From URNF01 sp045638005 (GTDB lineage: Bacteria > Bacillota > Clostridia > Oscillospirales > Acutalibacteraceae): DNA of 64,000 nucleotides. The notes under the pieces were generated by a model. That model was not told the DNA's origin. It made no database searches and saw nothing but the letters and a program-made list of their open reading frames with translations. Position numbers and translations under genes: made by a program. How positions within the stretch are numbered: position 1 is the first letter of the stretch; every line of letters starts with the position of its first letter. Shown here piece after piece: positions 15,833-24,187 of the stretch. The stretch is taken from positions 10,945 through 74,944 of the forward strand of contig JAZUAN010000006.1 of the NCBI GenBank assembly GCA_045638005.1. Reading direction: 5' to 3'.

Positions 15833-18079
15833 TTATTCCAGCGTCAGTTGTTCGCCGAAATCTTCAGCCAGCGGCATAGCACCCGCAGCAGGCAGGTTTT
15901 TGGTACGATAGCGGTTTTCCTTATTGAGCAAACCGGACGTATACCGCTCAACCGATTGCAGGGTGTGCTTTCCTTTGAGGGTCATCGCCTGCACACCGAT
16001 AGTGGAACGGGTGGTCTTCATCTGAATAGCGCCGGTATGCACCAAAAGGCGGCGACCCGAGGTGGCTGTAAGCAACACCTCGCCGTCCTCCTCCATGTGC
16101 AGCATGGCAACAACAGGATTTTTATCGCTGTATGCACCGATCAGCTTGCGGCGATTGTTTTTAGTCATATAGGCGGACAGCTCCACCTTGGCGATCTTGC
16201 CGTTTTCAAAGCAGAAAAGCATAAAGCCTTTATAATCTGCTGTGACCGCCATATATCTCGCGTTTTCGCCTGCATCAAACTTCAGTTTGGATGCAACGAA
16301 ATCGCCCATGGCACTCGCCTTGGTATCGCCAAATTCAGCGGCCTTCGCCTTGTAAACAGACGCTTTATCCGAGAAGAACAACAGGTTCATGCGGTTGGTG
16401 GTCTCCACCGCCGCAATGACCTCGTCTCCTTCTTTTAGCTTATGCTCACTACTCATACGCAGTGAAGCAGGGGTAATCTTCTTGAAGTAGCCTTCACGAG
16501 TGAAGAACAGCGTGCAAGGATAATCCGGCACCTCTTCTTCCTCTTCTTCAGCCGCCTGTTGAATTTCACTCATATACAGAAGCGGTGATTTGCGCGGCGC
16601 GCCGTATTTCTTGGAAATCTCTTCCAGTTCCTTGATGATGATACGGCGCACCTTACTTGCATGCGCTAAGATATCCTCCATCTCGGCAATAGCTTTTTCG
16701 AGATCCTCCATTTCGGCGGTGCGTTTCAAGATGTATTCGCGATTCAAGTGGCGCAGTTTGATCTCCGCAACATACTCCGCCTGAATCTTATCAATACCGA
16801 AGCCGATCATCAAATTGGGGATAACTTCCGACTCCTCCTCGGTATTACGCACAATAGAAATCGCCTTATCAATGTCCAGCAGGATCTTGGACAGACCTTT
16901 TAAGAGATGCAGCTTGTCCTTGGCCTTCGCCAAATCGTAGTAGGTACGACGGCGGACACACTCCATACGGAACGCGATCCACTCTTCCAAAATGGGTTTC
17001 ACACCCAGCACCTGCGGCACACCGCCGATGAGCACGTTAAAGTTGCATGCAAAGCTGTCCTCCAAGGGGGTCAGCGCATACAAACGGTTCATCAGTTTAT
17101 CGGGGTCGGTCCCGCGTTTTAAGTCGATGGTGATTTTAAGACCTTGCAAACCGATCTCATTGCGCACGTCGGAAATCTCGCGAATCTTGCCCGCTTTGAC
17201 CAGCTCGATCATTTTAGAAATGATGGCTTCCACGGTGGTGGTATACGGAATTTCGGTGATATCAATACAGTTTGCAGATTTATCGTAGGTATATACCGCG
17301 CGCACCTTCACCGAGCCTCTGCCGGTCTCGTACATTTTCTCCATATCCTCGCGGTTATAGAGAATCCGACCGCCGCCGGGGAAATCAGGTGCGAGCAGGG
17401 TATCCGCTACCACATGCTCCTTGTCCTTCATCATGGCGATAGTGGTCTCGCAAACCTCTTTCAGGTTGAAGGAACAAATATTACTCGCCATACCAACGGC
17501 AATACCCATATTATTATTCACAAGAATGGACGGGAAGGTCACCGGCAACAGGGTCGGCTCTTTGGTAGAAGCATCGTAGTTGTCGACGAAATCCACCGTT
17601 TCCTTGTCGATGTCATGGAATAGTTCTGCCGCGATGGGCTCTAACTTCGCCTCGGTATAACGGGATGCTGCATATTCCATATCGCTGGAATACGCACGAC
17701 CAAAGTTACCTTTGGAGTCTACATACGGATGTAAAAGAGACTGGTTACCCTTGGAAAGGCGCACCATCGTCTCGTAAATCGCCGCATCACCGTGAGGGTT
17801 GAGTTTCATGGTCGCGCCGACGATATTGGCGGATTTCACACGCGCCCCGCTTAACAAATTCATTTTATACATCGTATATAACAGTTTCCGATGAGACGGT
17901 TTGAAGCCGTCAATCTCTGGAATGGCGCGGGACATAATAACGCTCATCGCGTACGGCATATAGTTAATGCGCAGGGTATCGGTAATGGCTTGCGTTTCCA
18001 CCACACCCGCACCTGCGATATGTGCGTTTTCAGGCAGTTTGTCCACCGTGTTGGCAGACGGTTTTGCTTTCTTAGCCAT
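15833..18079 (-). CDS. Type IIA topoisomerase subunit A (ParC/GyrA-like)
   Basis: DNA-cutting subunit of a second type IIA topoisomerase, about 748 residues. The winged-helix region with EIDGFKPSHRKLLYTMYKM is followed by the catalytic tyrosine in EYAASRYTEAKL (Tyr141). A long coiled-coil arm (about 400-490) and a shortened C-terminal domain follow; no canonical GyrA box QRRGGKG was found, which argues for topoisomerase IV-like decatenation rather than supercoiling. The ATG at 18079 was preferred to one six codons upstream. The partner subunit B gene lies 31 bases upstream. Several Clostridia carry such a pair besides gyrAB. Confidence 0.9.
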   Translation of the reverse strand: MAKKAKPSANTVDKLPENAHIAGAGVVETQAITDTLRINYMPYAMSVIMSRAIPEIDGFKPSHRKLLYTMYKMNLLSGARVKSANIVGATMKLNPHGDAAIYETMVRLSKGNQSLLHPYVDSKGNFGRAYSSDMEYAASRYTEAKLEPIAAELFHDIDKETVDFVDNYDASTKEPTLLPVTFPSILVNNNMGIAVGMASNICSFNLKEVCETTIAMMKDKEHVVADTLLAPDFPGGGRILYNREDMEKMYETGRGSVKVRAVYTYDKSANCIDITEIPYTTTVEAIISKMIELVKAGKIREISDVRNEIGLQGLKITIDLKRGTDPDKLMNRLYALTPLEDSFACNFNVLIGGVPQVLGVKPILEEWIAFRMECVRRRTYYDLAKAKDKLHLLKGLSKILLDIDKAISIVRNTEEESEVIPNLMIGFGIDKIQAEYVAEIKLRHLNREYILKRTAEMEDLEKAIAEMEDILAHASKVRRIIIKELEEISKKYGAPRKSPLLYMSEIQQAAEEEEEEVPDYPCTLFFTREGYFKKITPASLRMSSEHKLKEGDEVIAAVETTNRMNLLFFSDKASVYKAKAAEFGDTKASAMGDFVASKLKFDAGENARYMAVTADYKGFMLFCFENGKIAKVELSAYMTKNNRRKLIGAYSDKNPVVAMLHMEEDGEVLLTATSGRRLLVHTGAIQMKTTRSTIGVQAMTLKGKHTLQSVERYTSGLLNKENRYRTKNLPAAGAMPLAEDFGEQLTLE

Positions 18080-18110
18080 GGCTTCCTCCAAAATCAAAAA
18101 TTCAAATGTC

Positions 18111-20090
18111 TTAGCTCAAATCCAGCATGTCGAGATATTCGGCACCGTGATCGGCAATGTATTCTTTACGCCCGCTCAAATTGTCGCCGAGCAGGATATC
18201 AAACATCTCGGCAGTCGCTTCTGCCTCGGCGGGATCCACCCGCACCAAGCGTCTCGTCGCAGGATTCATGGTGGTGAGCGACATCATTTCGGGATCGTTT
18301 TCACCAAGACCTTTGGAGCGCTGAATGGTATATTTCTTATCCCCTATCTCTGCCAGAATATCCGCTTTTTCAGCATCATTATAGGCGAAATAGGTATCAT
18401 CTTTACACGTGATCTCGTAAAGCGGCGTTTCCGCGATAAACACGCGCCCTGTATTGATGAGGGTCGGGGTCAAGCGGTACAGCATGGTTAAAATCAGCGT
18501 ACGGATTTGGAAGCCGTCCACGTCAGCATCGGTACAGATAATGACTTTATTAAACCGCAACAGATTGAGATCAAAGGTGACCATTTCCTTATTGGAATTT
18601 TTTACCTCTACACCGCAGCCAAGCACCTTAATAAGGTCGGTGATAATCTCGCTTTTAAATATCTTGGAATATTCAGATTTGAGACAGTTGAGGATCTTAC
18701 CGCGCACAGGGATGATCGCCTGGAAATCGGGGTTACGCGCCTGCACGCAAGCGCCCATAGCGGATTTACCCTCCACGATGAACAGTTCGCGTTCAGACAC
18801 ATCACGGCTGCGGCAATCCACAAAGGTTTCCACGCGAGAAGTCAGGTCGTTGCCGGACTGCAACGTCTTTTTGAGATTGAGGCGCGCGGTTTCGGCTTTT
18901 TCACGGCTGCGTTTATTGATGAGGATTTGCTCGGTCATCTTATCCGCTTCCGCTTTGTTCTCTAAGAAGAACACTTCCAGGTTATGCCGCAAAAATTCGG
19001 TCATTGCCTCCTGGATAAACTTGTTGGTGATAGCTTTTTTGGTCTGGTTCTCATAAGAGGTCTGCGTAGAAAAGGAAGAAGAAACCAACAAAAGACAATC
19101 CTGCACATCCTGGTAACTGATCTTGCTCTCATTCTTCAAATACTTACCATTTTGGCGCAAATAGGCATCCACCTGCGATACAAACGCGGAACGCACCGCT
19201 TTTTCAGGGGAACCGCCATGCTCCAGCCAGCTGGAATTGTGGTAGTATTCCTGCATAGTGATCTTATTGGAGATACACATAGCAACATTGAGTTTCACTT
19301 TATAATCCGGCTTGTCAGCGCGGTCACGTCCCTGCCGCTCCGCGGTCCAGTACTGCACACCGGTTAAAGTGTCAGTGCCGGCAACCTCCGTGAGGTAATC
19401 CACAATGCCGTTTTCATATACAAATTCCTGCGTTTCAAAGCCTTTATCCTTTTGCACTTTCAGCACAAAGCGCAGGTTGTTATTGACAATCGCTTGGCGG
19501 CGCATGATGTCCTGATAATATTCGACAGGGATATTGATATCGGTAAACACCTCTAAATCCGGTTTCCAACGAATAGTGGTACCGGTATCACGCTTGGTAT
19601 ACGGTTCTTTTTGAAGGCCGCCGACATTCTCACCTTTTTCAAAATGCAATGTGTATTTAAATCCGTCACGGCGCACCTCCACGTCCATATATTCGGAGGA
19701 ATACTGGGTAGCGCAAGCGCCAAGACCGTTCAAGCCCAGTGAAAACTCGTAGTTTTCCGCGGCATTGGTATTATATTTACCACCGGCGTACATTTCGCAG
19801 AAAATGAGTTCCCAGTTATAACGATCCTCTTTGGGGTTATAGTCTACCGGGATACCGCGGCCAAAGTCCTGCACCTCAATAGAGCCGTCGGCAAAGCAGG
19901 TGGTGATAATATGATCGCCATGCCCTTCACGCGCTTCGTCGATAGAGTTAGAAAGGATCTCAAAAACCGCATGCTGACAGCCTTCCAAACCGTCAGATCC
20001 AAAAATAACCGCCGGGCGTTTTCTCACGCGCTCGGCGCCTTTTAATGATGTAATACTTTCGTTACCGTAACTCTGTTTCTTCTGTGCCAT
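18111..20090 (-). CDS. Type IIA topoisomerase subunit B (ParE/GyrB-like)
   Basis: ATPase subunit partnered with the downstream subunit A. 659 residues: GHKL ATPase motifs FEILSNSIDEAREG, QDFGRGIPVD and SLGLNGLGAC, then the TOPRIM domain with EGKSAMGACVQARN, and CTDADVDGFQIRTLI with the metal-binding aspartates. The sequence is diverged from canonical GyrB (for example RKRPAVIFGSDG in place of the usual RKRPGMYIG), placing it in a separate clostridial branch. A strong sigma-A tRNA promoter fires in the opposite direction about 130 bases away. Confidence 0.9.
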   Translation of the reverse strand: MAQKKQSYGNESITSLKGAERVRKRPAVIFGSDGLEGCQHAVFEILSNSIDEAREGHGDHIITTCFADGSIEVQDFGRGIPVDYNPKEDRYNWELIFCEMYAGGKYNTNAAENYEFSLGLNGLGACATQYSSEYMDVEVRRDGFKYTLHFEKGENVGGLQKEPYTKRDTGTTIRWKPDLEVFTDINIPVEYYQDIMRRQAIVNNNLRFVLKVQKDKGFETQEFVYENGIVDYLTEVAGTDTLTGVQYWTAERQGRDRADKPDYKVKLNVAMCISNKITMQEYYHNSSWLEHGGSPEKAVRSAFVSQVDAYLRQNGKYLKNESKISYQDVQDCLLLVSSSFSTQTSYENQTKKAITNKFIQEAMTEFLRHNLEVFFLENKAEADKMTEQILINKRSREKAETARLNLKKTLQSGNDLTSRVETFVDCRSRDVSERELFIVEGKSAMGACVQARNPDFQAIIPVRGKILNCLKSEYSKIFKSEIITDLIKVLGCGVEVKNSNKEMVTFDLNLLRFNKVIICTDADVDGFQIRTLILTMLYRLTPTLINTGRVFIAETPLYEITCKDDTYFAYNDAEKADILAEIGDKKYTIQRSKGLGENDPEMMSLTTMNPATRRLVRVDPAEAEATAEMFDILLGDNLSGRKEYIADHGAEYLDMLDLS

Positions 20091-20222
20091 TCTTTTTCAT
20101 CCATTCTTTTAATTTCAAAAATTATACTACCTTTTATTCTAACCCGAAATAAGGAATTAGTCAAGTAAGCATTTATGATGTCCCACCTTGATGCTTTCAT
20201 AATAAAACCTCGCGCTTTTCAC

Positions 20223-20251
20223 TTGACAAATCGGGCAGAATGTTTTATGAT
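20223..20251 (+). promoter_or_regulatory. Promoter of tRNA-Leu
   Basis: TTGACA (20223-20228) and TATGAT (20246-20251) separated by 17 bases; the tRNA starts 22 bases further on. Confidence 0.85.
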
Positions 20252-20272
20252 AAGGAACGTTGAAAAACAAAT

Positions 20273-20359
20273 GCCGCTGTGGTGGAATCGGCAGACACAG
20301 GGGACTTAAAATCCCCCGGTAGCGATACCGTACCGGTTCAAGTCCGGTCAGCGGCACCA
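20273..20359 (+). tRNA. tRNA-Leu (anticodon UAA)
   Basis: 87 bases including an encoded CCA end. Acceptor stem GCCGCTG pairs with CAGCGGC, the anticodon arm is GGGGA-CTTAAAA-TCCCC with anticodon TAA, the long variable arm is typical of class II tRNAs, and the T-arm contains GGTTCAAGTCC. It has its own promoter and terminator. Confidence 0.97.
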
Positions 20360-20522
20360 TGTAAAAAGAGATGGGCTTTATGCCCATCTCTTTTTACATT
20401 TTGTCACTTAATGGATGCAGGACCCGAATACTGTGCGCAGTGCGCACAGTATTCACAAGGGAGTTGCGTGTATCTACTGTCACATAGCACCTGCTCTCTC
20501 GCAACTCCGGTTCAAGTCCGGT
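20333..20522 (+). repeat. tRNA-linked unit A: T-arm direct repeat enclosing a hairpin element
   Basis: The T-arm of tRNA-Leu (CCGGTTCAAGTCCGGT, 20333-20348) is repeated exactly at 20507-20522, 174 bases away. Between the copies, after the tRNA terminator, come CACTTAATGGATG (from 20405), a perfect 13-bp hairpin (20426-20454), five bases, and a 9-bp stem GGAGTTGCG (20460-20468) / CGCAACTCC (20500-20508) enclosing 31 bases. The same layout with the same lengths follows tRNA-Val at 40111-40300. I do not recognise the family; it may be a small integrated element or a structured RNA. Confidence 0.75.
20361..20397 (+). terminator. Terminator of tRNA-Leu
   Basis: Perfect stem GTAAAAAGAGATGGGC with its complement and a five-base loop directly after the CCA end. 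Confidence 0.85.
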
Positions 20523-20535
20523 TGTTTTTTCTTAT

Positions 20536-20581
20536 CACTTAATGGATGCAGGAGCTGAAAACCTTGCCACGCAAGGTTTTC
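20536..20581 (+). repeat. Second, partial copy of the tRNA-linked hairpin element
   Basis: TCACTTAATGGATGCAGGA recurs exactly, 131 bases after its first occurrence, and is again followed by GCTGAA and a perfect hairpin (11-bp stem, 20557-20567 with 20571-20581) of unrelated sequence. The 9-bp stem and T-arm copy are missing; the truncated transporter gene begins seven bases later on the other strand. Confidence 0.65.
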
Positions 20582-20587
20582 CAAAAT

Positions 20588-20770
20588 TCATCTGCTCGCC
20601 GACATAATCTCTTCACGGTGACGTTCCGCCACCTTAATGACAAACAACATCACCACGGTAGTCACCAACATAACCGACGCGCCGAGAATAAACGCGGGAA
20701 CATAACTGCCTGTCAGGTCGAATAGCGCATGCATCATGGGGGATCCCAGCGCCATGCCTGCCGCAGCAAA
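20588..20770 (-). pseudogene. C-terminal remnant of an MFS transporter
   Basis: About 60 codons in one frame read FAAAGMALGSPMMHALFDLT, then a transmembrane segment AFILGASVMLVTTVVMLFVI and the cytoplasmic tail KVAERHREEIMSASR. This is the last helix pair of a major facilitator transporter. The remaining helices are absent; the upstream end is joined to the ceramidase-like gene in another frame. Confidence 0.7.
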
Positions 20771-22105
20771 GCTGGATGATGAAGGTTTGTTTCGCGTAGC
20801 TTCTCGCCTTCATATAATTGCCGTAGTCGAGGAACAATTCAAACGGATTGGTAGCAAATGCCACGTCACCCAAGCGGACGATATGTACTTCGGTGGGCAT
20901 CGTCTCTTGGTTTTGCTGTTGACGATACCGCAAAATGGTACCGAGGTGCACGTGCATAGCGGCGGTATCTTTGTAGTTGAATTCGTCCTTGTCCTTGTTT
21001 TTGTCAATGTAGTATTCCAGTTCGCGTACCGCGTGGTTATATTCGGTAATGGTCGCTTTTCCGAGCGGAAGCTGTAAGATCATCACCTTATGCTCAAACG
21101 GTGCATCCGCCTTAATCTCGGTAATCTCATCGTAAAGAGCGATGATCTCATTCGCAATTCTTCTGCCCGCCAAGCGACAGCCGGACAGATCAAACATAGG
21201 GGGGTCTGCCACCCGCTCTATATAATTGTCGCGGGTGATGTTGGGATCGTTAATAGGCGTTTCGGGATTGACCCAACGCACAAGATCGCGGGGGCACTGG
21301 TCACCACCCGCGCCGCCAAGAGCCAAAAGGTAGATATGGTCACCGAACTGACGGCGGATATATTCTTTCACCTTGCCCCAGTAATCAGAGGAAATGAAAC
21401 TTCTATGCCCCAAAATCTGGGAGGGACAAGCAATATTGGCGACCACACCGGTCAAGTTCTTGTTTGAATCAAACATGTAGAGAAGTTCTACACCCGAATC
21501 GTTGCCGCCTTCCAAAGAGACAAAATTCGCAGTGTTGGTATCACCCCACATCTGTGCGCTACCGTCATCGTAGGACACGCGACGGCAAAAGCCTACCACT
21601 GCTCGGCCGAACGCGTTGGCGTACATTGCCTCTGCGCGGTTGTCCCATGCTTGTTTCGCGGCAAGAGAGATGCGATCAGCAAGCCATTCAATTGCCTCAT
21701 CACCCGACAGAATGCTGTCATCGTTTTTTACAAGCGGCGTATACTGCTTTTCGGGAGGCAAAAACTCATTGAGCGTGCGGCTGGCAGGGGACAAGCCACC
21801 TGCCGTATTGGTATGTTTAATGGAAGTATGCGTATGGGTCGCGCTGAGGATAAGGTTTTTAGGGCGCACCTCATTGTTCATTGCAGCAAACTTTTTGCGG
21901 GTGCGTTCGATGAGATCACCAAAAAAGCCGCCCAGATCACAAGAAACAAAATCGCGTTCTTTCCTTCTGATTCCACCGCCATAGCGGTAGCGGTGATATC
22001 CGATTTGACATATTCGGCGATACGCTCATAAAACTGGCCTGCCAAAGTCACCTTTTTATTCGGCACCAGACTCACTTCCGACCAACCGACGGAAAATTTA
22101 CCCAT
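20771..22105 (-). pseudogene. Neutral/alkaline ceramidase-like gene, frameshifted and truncated
   Basis: The N-terminal piece (21878-22105) starts MGKFSVGWSEVSLVP and reads to a point near 21900, where one frame change leads to the main piece beginning RTRKKFAAMNNEVRPKNLIL, then SATHTHTS, the zinc-binding signature of the neutral ceramidase N-terminal domain. GGAGGDQCPRD and LGDVAFATNPFELFLDYG follow. The frame then breaks near 20775 and runs on in the transporter remnant. Gut Firmicutes carry many ceramidase-domain proteins of unknown substrate, often beside LacI regulators and transporters, which matches the frameshifted LacI gene diverging from 22252. Confidence 0.75.
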
Positions 22106-22200
22106 AAATATATCCCCTCTTATTTTTCACTTTTCCTATATTCTATCACCACGTGCTTTCGCGTGCAACATGACTGACACCGAAACTTTTTCGATTTAAC

Positions 22201-22228
22201 TTGACCTTTTTCGGGATTAGTTTATAAT
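22201..22228 (+). promoter_or_regulatory. Promoter of the LacI-type gene
   Basis: TTGACC (22201-22206) and TATAAT (22223-22228) with a 16-base spacer. Transcription would start near 22235, which rules out the ATG at 22234 and supports the ATG at 22252. Confidence 0.75.
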
Positions 22229-22251
22229 GTTTAATGAAGGTGGTGGACAGT

Positions 22252-23216
22252 ATGACCATGCGCGAACTGGCGAAGCTCGCAAACGTTTCCGTTTCCGCGG
22301 TAAGCAAGGCATTTCACGGGGCGAATGACATTAGCGAGGAGACACGACAGCATATTTTTGCGGTCGCCAAGCTATACGGCTGCTACGGGAATTTTTTTAA
22401 GGGGAAATACCCAAAACCCGTCATCGCCATCGTGTGCCAGGAACTGAAAAGTAACTTCTACTCTGTTTACGTAGAAAACTGCAACAGATCATCGAGGAGC
22501 AGGGCGGTATTCCGCTGGTGCTTTCCTATAACTTCGATCAAGCGACACAAGCAGAGCTGCTCGAATACTTTTCCGCCTATCTGCAAGTGGATGGCATCAT
22601 CGTATTTGTCCTCAAAAACATCTTAAAAAAAGGCTTCAATACGCCTATCGTCTCTCTGCTCGCCTCTAAGGACGAAATGGTAGATACCGTTGCTGTGGAC
22701 ATTGTACCCGCAGTAAATGATGCAGTGAGCAGACTACGTAAACTCGGTCATCACCACATTGCGATCGCGGCCGAAAAACGCACTCACAGCCGACTGCGAC
22801 ATTTCGTCGAAGCACTCGGCCTTTCAGATGAAGATACCGCCGTTTTTGTTTCGGAAAACCGGTTTGCGCAAGCGGGCACCGATTGCGCAAAGCAGATTTT
22901 GGCTTCTCCTGTCCCCTACACCGCTGTGCTGTGTACATACGATAATATTGCGCTTGGGCTCATCAAACATTTTACCGAACAAGGTTATAAGGTGCCGGAC
23001 GATTTTTCAGTGATCGGTATCAATAATATCCCATTTTCGCAGTATGCTGAGCCGTCTCTTTCCACTATTGACGAGCATATTGACGAGGTGTGCTATGCCG
23101 CGTGGGAATTACTCAACAAAAAGATGAAAAACATCTATTATCGTCCCCCGCAACCTATTTCTTTTGACGGTACGCTTTTACTACGCGAGTCGGTCAGCAA
23201 AGCAAGAAATACATAA
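22252..23216 (+). pseudogene. LacI-family transcriptional regulator with one frameshift
   Basis: The N-terminal helix-turn-helix is intact: MTMRELAKLANVSVSAVSKA. The frame breaks near 22477, in the run GTAGAAAACTGC. One additional A there would continue as VEKLQQIIEEQGGIPLVLSY and into the periplasmic-binding-protein-like effector domain (22518-23216, ending LLRESVSKARNT), which has the usual DNIALGLIKHFTEQGYKVPDD and SVIGINNIPFSQYAEPSLST motifs. The total would be about 322 residues, normal for the family. A single base missing in a homopolymer could be a real mutation or a sequencing error. It probably regulated the decayed ceramidase/transporter locus. Confidence 0.8.
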
Positions 23217-23301
23217 AAGATTGAATTTTTGCGATATAATGCGTTAAAAAGCCGCGGTACACGCCAGTGACAAGCGGTGCGCAGAATGGTACAATTTACC
23301 T

Positions 23302-24183
23302 ATGAATATACTAAAATGGCTTTCAAAGAACACCGCCGATCTAAAGGGAAAAACGGTAGCCATCACCGGCTCTACCGGTGGATTAGGCACTGAAATATGC
23401 CGCTACTTGGCAGAGCTAAACGCTTCACTTCTCCTCTTAGACCGTAATATGGAACGTTCCAGCGCGCTGGCAGATACGCTGCGCGTGCAATTTCCTCATG
23501 TGCAAATTGCGCATATCTGCGTGGATATGTCGGATATCAAAACGGTAAAAGCAGCGTGTGAGCAACTGAAAACCCTCTCCGTCGATATTCTCATCCACAA
23601 TGCGGGTGCTTACAGCATCCCGCGTTACATCTGCGACACGGGACTCGACAACGTGTTTCAGATCAATTTTGCGTCCCCATATTACATCACCAAAGAACTG
23701 TTGCCGCAGTTGCGCAAACGGCACGGCAAGGTGGTTGTGGTGGGCAGCATTGCGCACAACTATTCTAAAACCGACGCAAACGACATCGACTTTTCTACCC
23801 GCAAAGCATCTCACTTAGCATACGGAAACGCAAAACGCTATTTGATGTTTGCCATGTACGAGCTTTTTAAAGTTGAGACGGAGGTATCTCTCGCAGTCCC
23901 CCATCCCGGTATCACCTTTACCAACATTACCAATCATTACCCAAAACTCATTTTTGCAATCATCAAGCACCCCATGAAAATCATCTTCATGAAACCGCGC
24001 ATAGCGGCGTTGTGTATTGTGCACGGCGTGTTTGAAAGCTGTGCATATCACGAGTGGATTGGACCGAGACTATTCGATGTATGGGGGTTGCCGCAGAAAC
24101 GCACCCTAACCACCTGTACTGCCGTCGAAAGCGTACAAATACACGCAAACGCGGAAAAAATATACCATAAGATAAAGGAGTGA
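23302..24183 (+). CDS. Short-chain dehydrogenase/reductase
   Basis: 293-residue SDR enzyme. The cofactor motif TGSTGGLGTEI lies at residues 22-32, a conserved HNAGAYS at about 100, then the serine region VVVGSIAHNYSKTDAND and the YxxxK pair in HLAYGNAKRYL. The C-terminal region is extended and hydrophobic (LIFAIIKHPMKIIFMKP), as in SDRs acting on lipids or retinol-like substrates. No strong ribosome binding site precedes the ATG. The metallophosphoesterase gene follows four bases after the stop and is likely co-transcribed. The substrate is unknown. Confidence 0.88.
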   Translation: MNILKWLSKNTADLKGKTVAITGSTGGLGTEICRYLAELNASLLLLDRNMERSSALADTLRVQFPHVQIAHICVDMSDIKTVKAACEQLKTLSVDILIHNAGAYSIPRYICDTGLDNVFQINFASPYYITKELLPQLRKRHGKVVVVGSIAHNYSKTDANDIDFSTRKASHLAYGNAKRYLMFAMYELFKVETEVSLAVPHPGITFTNITNHYPKLIFAIIKHPMKIIFMKPRIAALCIVHGVFESCAYHEWIGPRLFDVWGLPQKRTLTTCTAVESVQIHANAEKIYHKIKE

Positions 24184-24187
24184 CAGT

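Noticed and set aside
20157..20387. 76-residue minus-strand frame across tRNA-Leu
   Set aside because: It is the antisense of the tRNA and its promoter; such frames are well-known artefacts of tRNA genes.
20279..20542. 87-residue plus-strand frame starting within tRNA-Leu
   Set aside because: It reads through the tRNA, the terminator and the hairpin element; no ribosome binding site and no protein-like pattern.
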